This document shows, piece by piece, positions 50,654-61,559 of a stretch of 64,000 nt of DNA. A model generated the notes under the pieces. That model saw nothing but the letters and a program-made list of their open reading frames with translations. It had not been told where the DNA came from and did not search any database. The stretch comes from Chrysomallon squamiferum. Lineage: Eukaryota; Mollusca; Gastropoda; Neomphalida; Peltospiridae. Numbering within the stretch: position 1 is the first letter of the stretch; every line of letters begins with the position of its first letter. The DNA is taken from contig CM022665.1 in assembly GCA_012295275.1 (NCBI GenBank), forward strand, positions 38,838,795-38,902,794, in the 5' to 3' direction. Position numbers and translations under genes: made by a program.

Positions 50654-51479
50654 TCAGTTGCTTTAACAACCATACAAATCAAAATAAGTCCGTTTTTTTC
50701 TTGTTGTTTTTTCTCGATTGTTGTTTTTTCTTTTTTTTTAACTTTCTATTGCTTTCATTGCAACCGCTGGTTTTGCTGATGTTTTTTTTTTCTAGTGTCT
50801 GAGTATCCATTTACTATACTACATCACTCAGACAGCTTTCAAACAACACTATCAAAACTACGCCATTGACAAAAGTCTTTAAAAGAAAAACACGAAAATA
50901 AAAACCACAGAACGAGGGGGAAAAAAGCAGAAGGTAATGGCTGTTGAAATTTGCATGTGTCATTTCTTTTTGTTTCTGAGTACGTATCGGGTTTTCCATT
51001 GGGCACTTGTAAAACAGGACGAGGGCTCTCCACAGCCTCAGCAGCAAAGCTGACCTTTTGTTGACGATTTGTTATGAAGCCGGTACAGGTAAAAAAAAAA
51101 AAAAAAAAATTATAAAAAAAAAGAAGAAGAAATTATTATTGCAGTCCACATACAAGTCACAATATGCGGCTCGACGCTATCATGGTATTATTAAACTGAT
51201 CGGCTTTGACGGACTGATTTTTCCATTCACTGACAAAGGTTCCACTGCAGGCGAATGATGGATGGAAGTAAAGGATTTGCAATTCTGCTTGAGGATTCGG
51301 CTAAGTCCTCTTGGAAACAATTATCCCCGGACTTATTTTGATGTTTTCTTTGTGCGTTTGAGTGGTGGAGTATTACTACTTGGATGTGCATTAGTTTGTC
51401 AGGCTGCGCGAGAACACTGGGAGAGTGAAATATTAAAAGATGATGTTGTTGTTGTCCGGTGTTTGGGTTTTGAAGTTAT
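50654..51479. other. Balanced island with unassigned ATG frame
   Basis: About 50,800-51,460 is more complex than its surroundings. A frame with a true ATG at 51,262 runs about 75 mixed-composition codons before entering poly(T). TCCACTGCAG just upstream resembles an acceptor. The peptide matches no family I know. Poly(A) lies near 51,089-51,108. Confidence 0.3.
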
Positions 51480-51621
51480 TTTTATTTTTTTTTTTTTTTT
51501 TTTTTTTTTCCATTTTTTTTTTTTTTTTATTATTATTTTTTTTTTTCCATTTTTTTTTTTTTTTTTTAAATTATTATTATTATTTTTTTCATTTTTTTTT
51601 ATTATTATTTTTTTTAAATTA

Positions 51622-51658
<37 letters not shown>
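51480..51658. repeat. T-rich and ATT low-complexity block
   Basis: Repeated T runs of 8-23 bases separated by ATT, ending in about nine clean ATT triplets. Confidence 0.96.
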
Positions 51659-51964
51659 GTGATACTTGCATTTTGCTTAGATATACAAGTAAACGCAGCT
51701 GGAATACTGGAGCAGTTAAATTCGTTATCTGTTTTCTTTTAGAAACAGAAAACTTTATAAAACAAAATTAAATATTTCGTTCGGAATCCAAGTACATGAT
51801 TACGTAAATTTATTAAGCCAGTTAAAATCCCTGAAAAGCTCTTTATATAAAATATTGCTTCAATTTTTCAAACAAGTACGATAACACAAATCAGAAACCT
51901 TTATTTTAATACGTTTGCAGCAATTAATACTGTTATCCAAATTTTTTTGTTGTTGTTGTTGATG
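51659..51964. other. AT-rich DNA
   Basis: No gene or notable motif seen. Confidence 0.6.
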
Positions 51965-52007
51965 GGGGTAGCTTCTTGGGTAGAATATATTTATGATTCG
52001 TTCTGTT
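51965..52007. repeat. 43-bp direct duplication, left copy
   Basis: The stretch beginning GGGGTAGCTTCTTGGG and ending GATTCGTTCTGTT is identical to 52,127-52,169. A TTG-rich tract precedes each copy. Confidence 0.95.
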
Positions 52008-52126
52008 CTTACGATAAATAAATTAAATAGTTTAAAATAAATTTCTGTTGCTGTTGTTGTCGTTGTTGGATATTTTGTTGTTTTTGTTTTTGTTTTTGTT
52101 GTTTTTTGTTTTTGTTTTTTTGTTGG

Positions 52127-52169
52127 GGGGTAGCTTCTTGGGTAGAATATATTTATGATTCGTTCTGTT
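52127..52169. repeat. 43-bp direct duplication, right copy
   Basis: Exact repeat of 51,965-52,007, offset by 162 bases and preceded by a TTTTTG/TTG tract. Confidence 0.95.
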
Positions 52170-54161
52170 GTACGAGAATTATGAAATCAAATAAATTACC
52201 ACTGTATAGCGCAACATATTTTTTTTGTATTAGTTTATCATTAATTTAAAAACAAAATTCTAGTCTAACGTCTTATCGAAATTATGATTTTAGCAGAAGA
52301 TTGTGATTTTGAGTTTTTAACATGGTAATGTATGAAAGAAAATCATTTAATTTAAAACATTTAACTACTTCAGATTTGTTATGCAATTTTTGTCAACCTA
52401 TAACTTTAAATTTCTTTTCTGATGCAAATGTATGAAAACGATTTCATGATCAATAAATATTTCTTTGGCGAAAATTAACAGCGAGGCCTGTTACCTGTAA
52501 AATTAGATAGACCTTGCTCTGTGTAAATAATGTTTTCCTTAATACCGAGAATGACTTGCAGAAAGATATAACCAAACAATGTTTTGTTTTTGTTCGGTAT
52601 ATTGGATATACGTTTAATAATCTTTTCTGAGGGGTGCTAATAGTTTACACTGTCACGTTTGTATTTGGATTTATTTAGCAAGTCTATATAAGGTTTTATT
52701 CACCTGAATAAACAGCGGGTGTTGTTTGAGTTGAAATGTTTTCTTTGTTATATGCAAACACGGGTTGGTCTTGGTACCAATAAAAATAATATTGTTGCAC
52801 CGATCGCCCTTTTTTTTCCGCTCGCTTTCTATTTTCTTTCTTTTTTCCCATTTTTTTATATTTTTTTTCACAAGTGGCATAAAAGGGTTTGTCTTGTTAT
52901 CCACATACCCACCATATGTGACCGGTCTCACGCGAACAGAAAGAATCGTTCGCAAAAATCAGCGCTCTGTGCAATTAGCATGTCATATTATTTCTAACCA
53001 CAATCCACAATCGCCGACATATTTTCCATAAGCCGCATTGTAATGCAACAAAAGATGAATAACAACAACAGCAAAAAAGATTATATGCGTCTCATCACCG
53101 GATCGAAATGAGAATGTTTTTTCTAATCTAAAAGGTTTGAAATATTCAAAGAATTACTTTTCCGGCTGCTTGGTTTTCACAACAACCCAAAACGGTTTGT
53201 ATCGATATCAGGTGAGAGAAAAAAAAAAAAAAACCCACACACAGAATCATTCGTCGGTTGTGATTTTTTGACATGGAAAATTGTTCTGCATTCAATTTTC
53301 TTAAAGAGGAAACGATTTTGCCGGTTGCTTTCTCAAAAAGACTGATCAATGGTACGCCCAGAAATACACATTTTATTGTCTTTTGTGGTAAGCCCATTAA
53401 TGGCGTGCGTCGATTTTTTCTAAAGAACCCTTACCACTAGCGTTTCTTTTTACACAATCTTTCTTCTTAATTTTCGTTTCTATTTTTTTTTTTTTTTTTT
53501 TTTTTTTTCTTCCTTTTGACATGTTTTTACAAGAGATGGATAGAGTCTTAACTAACACTTGTGCGGTAACACTGAACCGGTGCAAGTGCCGCAAAGTACC
53601 TGCCAGTGGCACACTAGATTAGTTAGGCAAACTAAACACACTCTCATCAGGCATATAAATGGAGTTGGTAAATAACTTAGAGGGAAAATCAAAACAAAAT
53701 GCGAAGAATAAGTTGCTGGTATGAACACACATAACAAACACAAGTTTCAGTCTTGTTCCTTCTTCGGGAAATGTTGAGTAGTGCTCAGCAGTTTTTCTCA
53801 CAAAGTATACGTTATCGATAAAGCAGACGAAAAGAAAAAAATCGCAACAAAAAACCCAGTATGTATCATTCGCAATATTATTTTTTCTGATGCTTTAATG
53901 GTGCACTTCAGCACGATGTTGTCGTTTTTCTTTTTGAAATCAATATTTGTCTTTTAAAGTTTAAGCAAACATATAAACTTTTTTCTCTCTCTCCAAGTAC
54001 AGAACTGTACACGTGTAGTGCTTAAAAAGTAACTTTTTTTGTTCAAAAAAGTTTTTTTTAAAAAAAAGAAGACTTTTAATAGTAAAAAAAGCATTATTGG
54101 AAATCGCTGTGATATTTACTGTTTAATGGATTTTAGATTTTTGTTTCTTTTCTTCTTTAAT

Positions 54162-54162
<1 letters not shown>
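52170..54162. other. Non-coding, no gene recognised
   Basis: AT-rich to about 52,640. Moderately complex at 52,650-53,450 and 53,510-53,830, with several overlapping frames of 60-94 codons that lack any motif. Poly(T) at about 53,483-53,508. Confidence 0.5.

Positions 54163-54190
<28 letters not shown>
54163..54190. repeat. Poly(T), 28 bases
   Basis: Uninterrupted T run. Confidence 0.97.
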
Positions 54191-54195
<5 letters not shown>

Positions 54196-54304
54196 GCGAA
54201 AAATAAGAAACGAATGAAGGAATATAATCATTAATAGTAGCAATGATCTGATATTCTGTCATCAGTTATGGATAAATCTGAAAGTGTAACATATGCTGAT
54301 ACCA

Positions 54305-54326
54305 TTATTATTATTATTATTATTGA

Positions 54327-54365
<39 letters not shown>
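54305..54365. repeat. (ATT)n microsatellite
   Basis: ATT triplets with one GAT interruption. Confidence 0.97.
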
Positions 54366-54367
<2 letters not shown>

Positions 54368-54779
54368 CGACTTTTCGTCGCTACTGACATTAAAAATCAT
54401 TTCAAATGAAAAAAACAAAAAAACAAAGAATTAATCAAATTATAATAATAATAAAATAATAATAGCAACAAAAGCAGCAACAATAACCGTATATTTTTAA
54501 TCTAAAAGAATAATCCTATTATGCTACATATATATATATATTTTTTTTCAATAGCTAACAATTAATAGCTTCTTGTACAGAAATTGTTCAGTATACTTAA
54601 CAGAAAGAAAGAGAACTTGATTATCTCTTGAACAGTATATGTTTCTATTGTCTATTTGAATAGCATTTTCAACTGTGTCAAATCGTGTTAACTTCATTAT
54701 GTTTATAGAGATACCATTCAAATAGCAACTGGTTAACTAGAATGTTCTTATTAATATGACAGACTTCAATGCGTTTTAT
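54366..54779. other. AT-rich DNA
   Basis: No gene seen; AAT/AAC triplets near 54,440-54,485. Confidence 0.6.
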
Positions 54780-54940
54780 TGTTGTTATTATTAATAGTAG
54801 TATTACTGCTACTACTAGTTCTATAACTACTATTATTACTACTACCTCATTTATTATCATTATCTTTATTACCGTCGTCATTATCATCATCATCATCATC
54901 ATCATTATTATTATGTATATGTATATGTATATGTATATGG
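54780..54940. repeat. Triplet region and (TATATG)n
   Basis: ATT/ACT/ATC triplets to about 54,912, then TATATG hexamers at 54,913-54,939. Thr/Ile-rich and Met/Val-rich frames on opposite strands arise from the triplets. Confidence 0.93.
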
Positions 54941-55117
54941 TTTTGTTTCTATTCTTTATATGGTATATGTGTGGGGACAGTTTCGGAGTCGCATATGTTT
55001 GTTTATATTTATGTGCATTTCTAAATCACTTAACACTTTATAAGATTAATAATATGATGTTTTTAAACTTGTATTTTTCAGATCATAAATATAAGAAACT
55101 GTTCCGGATTATATATA

Positions 55118-55172
55118 AACAGACAGACAGTCAGACAGACAGACAGACAGTCTGACAGATAGATAGATATAG
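55118..55172. repeat. GACA/GATA tetramer repeat
   Basis: ACAGACAG with two TC interruptions, passing into GATA. It is the same repeat class as the block inside the satellite, without the satellite flanks. Confidence 0.95.
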
Positions 55173-55811
55173 GTTGATAGCTAAAGTTTATACTGATACA
55201 ATGAGAAGTGAGATTGTTAGTTAAGAAACTTCGTCTACAATAATTACTATTCTCTGCTGCTCTGAATTGCAGGTGCTGGGTGGGTACCTGACATCGGGTA
55301 CTTGCTTGAAGCACCTCCGAGTGTTTAGTTTTCTTCTTTGTCTAACTTCGTGGGTCTAGTAGGTATGACTCAGGAGGTTAATTAGTACACACAGGTGTAT
55401 GGAAACAGTTTTTGCACTGTTCTTTACGAACACACTTCTTGGGTAACAGAAATTTCGATCTGGATGATCGGACAGATAGACAAGGTTTATTTATTTACCC
55501 GTCTTCTTTTTTGTGTAACTTGAAAATAAAATTGCATATGGGTAATGCAGTGTTCCGTACGAACCGAACCTGAATAGTTATGAGAGTCTTTTAGAGTAAA
55601 AGAAAAGCTTTTAGAAATATTACAAGCGTTTTTGTACGTGCAAGAAATGGTATCGGGACTTCAAGCCATTTTGACACATGGATAATTTACATGACCAATT
55701 TATTTTGGATGTTTAATTTTGTCGAATAACAAAATGAGTCTGTTAAAGTATGAACTGTTGTATGGTTAAAATCTTTTCACTCTGCGCGTTATATATATAT
55801 ATATACGTATG

Positions 55812-55850
<39 letters not shown>

Positions 55851-56032
55851 TGTCAGTGTGTGTGTTTTTGTGTAAGAGGTCAGCATATAAACAACAACAG
55901 AAAGAGAAAACTATTGTTGTTTGGTTGATTTTTTCTTTTCTTTTTTAAATTTATTTATTAATTCATTTATTTATTTAATTATTTAATTTTTATTTTTTTT
56001 TTATTTTTATTTTTATTTTTATTTTTATTTTT

Positions 56033-56036
<4 letters not shown>
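55173..56036. other. Mixed DNA, no gene recognised
   Basis: A fairly balanced island at 55,200-55,790, a TA run near 55,787-55,805, ATT at 55,813-55,849 and TTTTTA steps at 55,990-56,036. Confidence 0.55.

Positions 56037-56083
<47 letters not shown>
56037..56083. repeat. (GT)n microsatellite
   Basis: About 23 GT dinucleotides. Confidence 0.98.
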
Positions 56084-56085
<2 letters not shown>

Positions 56086-57032
56086 ATGTTTGTTTTTGTT
56101 GTCTTAACGAGTTATGATAAAGTTATTAAATTTTCTATTTTGTGAACACCACTGTCATTTCATAATAACAAATGATGGCAATAAATCTGCCAACTCTCAA
56201 AAACTGACAGCGAAATAATTTAACAGCACGAGTTTTAGAATGACTTGGCAAGTTCGTAGGTACCATAATATTAACTGTTTATGATGTTTGTAAAATCATC
56301 AACGACTGTTTTATATAAAAAAGATTTTTTTTGTTGTTGTTATTTCTTAAAATAATAAGGGGAGAGAAGATTTTTTTCGGAAGATTTTTTAATTTTTTTT
56401 TTTTTTATCTTCAACAGATTTTGTAGTAATTAATGCAGCAACATGCCTCACGCATATTCCTTTGACTTGTCTGGATCGACTTTCAAACGTTACTACATTA
56501 ATTTATTAGAAGATAATTTAGCATAATTTATAATGGTGTCTGGATCAAAATGAGTGAGAGAATGAGTGGGTGCGAGCGAACGGAATGAGTAGATGAGTGA
56601 ATGAATGAGTGTATTCTTGTGTGAGCATATTTGATTTGTTGAAAGGTTAGAATCGGTACTGAGATCCAAGCGCAATACGAATGAAATATATTTTAAACTT
56701 TGACACGTTGTAAAGTTTGCTAATTATAAATCTTTACGGAGGGAAATATTTTCCTGTCAGTTCTACCAAATCGTAAACATTAGTAATGGACGTGAGATTA
56801 CGTCATTTTTTTTTTTTTTTTATTAATCATTTTAATGTGTAATAACTTACGTGTCCGTGTTCAGTTTGTTCTAAGTACTTCCCTGTACGTAATCCTACAG
56901 TTTACGAGAATAAAGTTAACTGGCATGAGTGTAACTAAACGAATTCATGTGTTGAATAACTTTTTTAATTACGTAAACATAACGTAGGTTGTTAGGTTTC
57001 AAATAAAATGAAAATACATAAATTAATCATTA
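56084..57032. other. Non-coding, no gene recognised
   Basis: Moderately complex; GAGTGAATGAATGAG tetramers near 56,540-56,610; T tract near 56,806-56,821. Confidence 0.55.
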
Positions 57033-57036
57033 GTGT

Positions 57037-57101
<65 letters not shown>

Positions 57102-57109
57102 TGTGTGTG
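57033..57109. repeat. (GT)n microsatellite
   Basis: About 38 dinucleotides with two TATG interruptions. Confidence 0.97.
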
Positions 57110-57285
57110 CCGTGCGTTTTATTTCTTGGTATTCTTTGCTTATGTTTATGATACTGTGTGTGCGTTTCAAATAAACATACAAGATTTTTCTTAGTTTATA
57201 GATTGTATTCTTTATGTCTGTACTTTTGCTTGCCTGCATGTTATTTCTTACCCAGATTCTTTATTTCTTTAAATTGTGTTTGTGT

Positions 57286-57300
57286 ATGTGTGTATATATG

Positions 57301-57332
<32 letters not shown>

Positions 57333-57380
57333 TATATACATATTTATATATATATATACACACACACATATATACATATT
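57286..57380. repeat. TG/TA/CA palindromic repeats
   Basis: TGTGTATATATG and long TA runs alternate with CACACATATATAC, giving two overlapping self-complementary blocks. Confidence 0.93.
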
Positions 57381-57473
57381 TTTTTAATGAACGTACATCT
57401 TTTTTGTAATTAACGTATTTCAAATCAGATTTTAAAATATTTGTATGGGCCCATTCATTGCATACAACAACAA

Positions 57474-57474
<1 letters not shown>

Positions 57475-57516
<42 letters not shown>
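57475..57516. repeat. Poly(A), 42 bases
   Basis: A (CAA)n lead-in (ACAACAACAAC) passes into 42 A. This is the form of some retroposon tails, but no element body or target-site duplication was recognised. Confidence 0.97.
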
Positions 57517-57520
<4 letters not shown>

Positions 57521-57940
57521 AATATTAATCATGCTCCTGGTACTGCCCACAACTACCCGCATGTCATAAATATATTACAGCCGTGTCTATCTGTGTAATT
57601 TCCTATTTTATGTTCCACTGTCGCTGGCTAGTCCCGTGCCATAAAGATTTATCGACGCAATATTTTAGTCACTCGCAATATAGATATCAAACCTGATAAA
57701 ATTTATGTCATGTAATCAGAAGTGGTGGTTGTAAATTTTCACAGAATATCAGTTATACGGAGAGGCGTGAGAAATCGGGAGACTGGTGAATTGACTGGAT
57801 GTTTATGTTTTGGTACACAGAGATTTCAGTGAAAGGTAAAGGCGAGTTTCATAAGCAGAGAGTGGAAGACGGAGAAACATTAGACTGACATGGATCACGA
57901 AACATACAGATTCATTGAAGGATCAACTGACGGACGGATC
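57517..57940. other. Balanced non-coding island
   Basis: Repeat-free from 57,517 to about 57,900. No recognisable frame. Confidence 0.5.
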
Positions 57941-57962
57941 GCTGGATGGACGGATGGATCGC

Positions 57963-57997
<35 letters not shown>

Positions 57998-58060
57998 ATG
58001 GATGGATGGATGGATGGATGGAGAGATGAAGGGAGGGGTGCGTGTATGGATGGACGGATG
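57941..58060. repeat. (GGAT)n minisatellite-like tract
   Basis: TGGACGGATGGATCGC units passing into about 14 clean GGAT tetramers and then decaying. The Gly/Trp/Asp/Met-rich frame is repeat-derived. Confidence 0.95.
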
Positions 58061-58308
58061 GTGAATTATTAGCACATTTGTACAAACAGCGAAATTACCA
58101 AAGCAATATATCAGTCATAATGAAAACGAAATTAATTTTTGAATACATTTATACTGTAACAGACTTTACCTTTTTGGTATCACTTACCTGTTACCTGCAG
58201 ATGATCAAATATATCATCCGAGTCCGCTAAACATGTTTATTTTTAAACTGTTAAGTTTTAACTGATGAATCACCATGCAGTGTCTGAACCAACAAAATGC
58301 AGAAAGAT

Positions 58309-58314
58309 GATATC

Positions 58315-58358
<44 letters not shown>

Positions 58359-58372
58359 ACAAAGATATCATT
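58309..58372. mobile_element. Poly(A) insert with 9-bp flanking repeat
   Basis: GATATCATT at 58,309-58,317 is followed by about 38 A, then TCCACAAA, then GATATCATT again at 58,364-58,372. The pattern resembles a target-site duplication around a retrotransposed poly(A) with almost no body, or a slippage duplication. No coding or SINE head is visible. Confidence 0.3.
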
Positions 58373-59144
58373 CTAAGAAAATCAATTTAAAAAATATTAT
58401 TTTTTTTATGATGGCTGGGCGTGTCAGTCTTACTGACGTATAATTTTTTTATTTATAATTTGTAATACATACTAATGTCACCATCAGCTTCACTGCAGCT
58501 AACGCCAACGTCTTCTACTAGTGGTGCCACTAAGCTGCTACTAAGCTACTACTACTAGTACTTCTAAATTACTACAGTTAGCCTACTAACACCGCCAATA
58601 TTACTATTTATTTCTACCATTATAATTGTTTCAGTAAACACTACTACGTCTTTGGCTGTCACTGTTACTACAAGTTAATATTTTGATATTGTTGTTGTCG
58701 TTGTTGTTGTTATGATTATTATTATTATTATTAATTTAGTAATAGTAGCAGTAGTAGTAATATTTGTTGTTGTTGTAGTAGTAGTGGTAGTAGAATAAGT
58801 AGTAGCAGTAGTAATAGTAGGAAAAAAAGCAGCATTTTATGTTACATTTTATCATAATATAATAATAAAAATAACAGCTGTTGTTAATATTTATTTATTT
58901 ATTTATTTATTTACTTAAAGACAAATAAATAAATAATTCTTTATTATTTTTGGTAATTATTATCATAAATCAGTAATGCCCAGAAATGTGTTTTATTTGT
59001 TTGCTATACAAATATTTATATTAACATACTCTCAATAATTTTTATTTCATGCTACATTAACTTTGAAACCATAAACACCATTAACTAGGTTCTCTTACTG
59101 CACGAAAATTCCGTTATTTCTGGTATGAATAATATACCGCAAAC

Positions 59145-59145
<1 letters not shown>
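58373..59145. other. AT-rich and CTA/TAG triplet DNA
   Basis: CTA-rich triplets at 58,515-58,665 and TAG/TTG triplets at 58,686-58,822 face each other loosely. A TTTA run at 58,890-58,914 is followed by TAAA. No gene seen. Confidence 0.6.

Positions 59146-59176
<31 letters not shown>
59146..59176. repeat. Poly(A), 31 bases
   Basis: Uninterrupted A run; no flanking duplication recognised. Confidence 0.97.
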
Positions 59177-59178
<2 letters not shown>

Positions 59179-60289
59179 TTACGCGAATTCATAACGAGGC
59201 TAATTTACCAGCCAATAAGCATCCGGACTGTGATTTAGCAGCAAGACTCGAGGCAGAGCCGCGACTATCCACGAAAAGACACGTTTATGGCCGAGCCGGG
59301 CTATTTTGAAAGAGCTTCGTAATCGTATCCTAAGTCCCATCTAGTCAACTTCAACTCTGCCTAACTGTGTCGGAGTGGACAGAAGAGCTCTCCTCAAATA
59401 TCTCGAAGACATAGGTTTTATTTACCATATCATGCTATAAGCGGTCATCATGGAATCACATTTACAAATGTCAACCGCTCTTATTTTCCGCCATGATGGT
59501 GCTCCAAGTGAATGGAATGGCTGTACAACTGTGGCACTTCTACTCTCAGTTGTTGTTCAAAAGCAGATTAAGAGAGAGGATGACACAATAGAAAAGAGAT
59601 TTATTTTATAAAGCGAGCTGTTTTTGTTAACAAGATTATTAATTTTTCTTAAACGGTCGTGCAAATACTTATAATTTCTTTTGTCATTTTGAGAGAAGTC
59701 AGATTTAGTCAAGTATTCTTCGTGAAAGAAAAAAGAAGAAGAAGAAGAAGAATAAAAGAGGAAGAACAAAAATAAGATTTAGGGCTTTGAAATCCTGAAC
59801 TTTATGCCGCTGTGGTTATACTTACGTTTGCATGTGTATCTAAGACCACGTACGCCCCTCTTAACATGTGTGCGTATGTGTGTGTGTCCGTGTGTGCTAG
59901 CATGTGTGTGACAGAGAGAGAGAGAGAAATTCATCTTGTTGATATCAATGAAAACACGCCTCAAATTTCATTTGTCTTCACCTTTTATTGTAAAACTCAG
60001 ATGAAAAGGTACACTGTATCACGACTGATAAACATTACGGTCTAGTACGAAGCTGTAAAATAATAAATAATAATAATAATAATAAAAAAATATATACTAT
60101 CTTATAACAAACTTTTAGATATCACAAAACAAAACTAATTATTGTTCAACACATATTTTAGATTAAGGAAATAATTTGGGATTCATTTAGACATTTCTGT
60201 ACTGTTATGTTCCTTTAACATTTCATTTCTTGCGAACACCATCCCGTATACTAAGCATGTTGCTGTAAAAGACTGTCACACAAACACTG
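59177..60289. other. High-complexity island then AT-rich DNA
   Basis: About 59,180-59,560 is balanced and repeat-free (includes ATGGCCGAGCCGGGC near 59,287). The rest holds GAA repeats near 59,735, GT tracts near 59,870-59,910, GA at 59,912-59,925 and AAT near 60,068. No gene recognised. Confidence 0.5.
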
Positions 60290-60395
60290 ACGATGTGCAT
60301 TTGTATATGTACGTATTTTTCTCTAGCTATGTAAGTACGTATTAATATATGTATGTATGTATGTACGTATGTACGTATGTATGTATGTATTTTAC
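60290..60395. repeat. Diverged duplicate with TATG microsatellite (left copy)
   Basis: CACTGACGATGTGCAT, then CTCTAGCTATGTAAG and TACGTATTAATATATG, passing into TATG tetramers. This matches 63,911-64,000 at most positions. It lies about 170-270 bases past the poly(A) signal of the glycine-rich gene. Confidence 0.85.
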
Positions 60396-60559
60396 TGTTC
60401 GTGATTTATATTTCATAATATTTCAAATAAATATATCATTTTAACACACGTAAATGCCACATTTATTTACATCCACGTTCTCAATGAATTGAATACAGTG
60501 TATTTGTTTCTTGCAGGTAAAGTATACACTAAGATTGAAAAAAAAACAAGAATGATTTT

Positions 60560-60623
60560 CTTAAAGTTGTGATATCATTTTATTTTTTCCAACACTAGAA
60601 TATGATGTTCATTGACGTTTCAC
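60560..60623 (-). other. Proposed exon 3 (3' UTR) of glycine-rich gene
   Basis: On the minus strand TTTTATATTTTCAG at 60,624-60,637 is a strong acceptor, so exon 3 would start at 60,623 and run through the AATAAA. The matching donor AAG/GTGAGG lies just after the stop codon. A similar exon-3-like stretch follows the decayed inverted copy at 62.46-62.52 kb, which supports it being transcribed. The 3' end is approximate. Confidence 0.5.
60578..60583 (-). terminator. Poly(A) signal AATAAA, glycine-rich gene
   Basis: AATAAA on the minus strand, inside the proposed last exon and about 290 bases beyond the stop codon in genomic distance. Cleavage would be expected near 60,555-60,565. Chosen as the first canonical signal 3' of the coding sequence. 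Confidence 0.6.
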
Positions 60624-60870
60624 CTGAAAATATAAAACATCTAATGAAAGTGAAACATATCAGAAGAAAATTATAATTATGCAAAGGAAACAGAATCGTT
60701 AATAGATAAATATGTATTATTCTTCCTCTACTGTTAATGAAACTAGTCATAAGCAATGTTGAAATTAATTATTCAGCAACTGTGTAAGTGTGCTACATTA
60801 AACTAAACAGAATAGTAACCGATATCCTGTAAGCGCATAAAGTAACTCTGTGCAATAAATATTTCCTCAC

Positions 60871-61336
60871 CTTTTCAATATGAGTTGTATCCGCCTCCGT
60901 ATTGGTTTCCATATCCTCCATATCCGCTTCCGTATCCGCTACCGTATCCGCCTCCGTATCCACCTCCGTATCCTCCGCCATATCCGCCTCCATATCCTCC
61001 CAATCCTCCTCCAAATCCTCCTTTACCTCCTCCGAAACCTCCCCATCCTCCTCCGTGTCCTCCTTTACCCCCTCCAAATCCTCCCCATCCTCCTCCGTGT
61101 CCTCCCTTACCACCTCCAAATCCTCCCCAGCCTCCTCCGTGTCCTCCTCCGAAACCGCCCCATCCACCGCCGTGTCCTCCACCGAAACCTCCCCATCCAC
61201 CTTTTCCGTATCCGCCTAAACCTCCAATACCTTTTCCGTAATATCCACCAGAGTTTCCATAATAGGTTTGGCCGGCGCAGGCAACAGACAAGCAGATGGC
61301 AAGAACGGCGAAAACAGCTTTCATCATTGTAAAGGG
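60871..61336 (-). other. Exon 2 of glycine-rich gene
   Basis: Bounded by an acceptor (TTTTATTGTAG, AG at 61,338-61,337) and a donor (AAG/GTGAGG, GT at 60,870-60,869). It contains 9 bases of leader, the whole coding sequence and 4 bases after the TGA. Intron 1 would be 170 bases (61,337-61,506) and intron 2 247 bases (60,624-60,870). Confidence 0.65.
60875..61327 (-). CDS. Secreted glycine/tyrosine-rich repeat protein
   Basis: 150 residues. Residues 1-18 form a clear signal peptide: MMK, a hydrophobic Ala/Val/Leu/Ile core, and an ACA cleavage motif before Gly19. The mature part is 63% glycine (83 of 132). In order it has a Tyr/Gly/Lys head (about 20-44), two 11-residue units WGGFGGGHGGG, three 14-residue units of the type WGGFGGGKGGHGGG, then GGGY repeats (about 109-128), GSGY/GGY variants, and a YNSY end. 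At DNA level the repeats are 33- and 42-base minisatellite units. Trp/Phe/Tyr-Gly-Gly repeats of this sort occur in extracellular structural, shell-matrix or cuticle proteins and in some glycine-rich antimicrobial peptides. The sequence alone does not choose between these. The start is the first of two tandem ATGs, nine bases after a splice acceptor. An inverted decayed copy lies at 62.0 kb. Confidence 0.88.
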   Translation of the reverse strand: MMKAVFAVLAICLSVACAGQTYYGNSGGYYGKGIGGLGGYGKGGWGGFGGGHGGGWGGFGGGHGGGWGGFGGGKGGHGGGWGGFGGGKGGHGGGWGGFGGGKGGFGGGLGGYGGGYGGGYGGGYGGGYGSGYGSGYGGYGNQYGGGYNSY

Positions 61337-61506
61337 CTACAATAAAACAAGAACAAAAATTCTAACATATATATATATTTGTTAATTTGCCTTACAGATA
61401 AATAATCAATAAAAAATGAATAACACTTGTTTAAGCTTAAAGATATTTCATTACATTAGTAATTAAAGAAATAAGCAAAAGGCAAAGTATTGACCAGTTT
61501 ACTTAC

Positions 61507-61530
61507 TGTGTTGGCTTCCAGAATAATTCT
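61507..61530 (-). other. Proposed non-coding exon 1 of glycine-rich gene
   Basis: On the minus strand, about 24 bases lie between the start site expected from the TATA box (near 61,530) and a perfect GTAAGT donor at 61,506-61,501. The 5' end is estimated only from TATA spacing. Confidence 0.55.
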
Positions 61531-61551
61531 AATGTCTTCTCTTTTCTGCTG

Positions 61552-61559
61552 TATTTATA
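61552..61559 (-). promoter_or_regulatory. TATA box of glycine-rich gene
   Basis: TATAAATA on the minus strand, about 30 bases ahead of the proposed exon 1 and about 225 bases ahead of the ATG. Its position just upstream of a GTAAGT donor makes it the best promoter candidate. A canonical TATA fits a highly and cell-specifically expressed secreted product. Confidence 0.65.

Noticed and set aside
51262-51771. 169-codon plus-strand frame
   Set aside because: Its second half is poly(T) and ATT repeat; the first 75 codons match nothing I recognise, so it is noted only as an unassigned frame.
57475-57516. SINE or LINE ending in the 42-base poly(A)
   Set aside because: No element body, promoter box or flanking target-site duplication could be identified.
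60793-61200. Acidic Glu/Asp/Val-rich minus frame of 135 codons
   Set aside because: It is the same strand as the glycine-rich gene in another frame and ignores the splice sites; its composition follows from shifted GGA codons.
60880-61332. Pro-rich and Ser-rich plus-strand frames of 105-150 codons
   Set aside because: They are antisense shadows of the glycine-rich coding exon; GGN codons read backwards give Pro and Ser. The minus frame has the signal peptide, promoter and splice sites.
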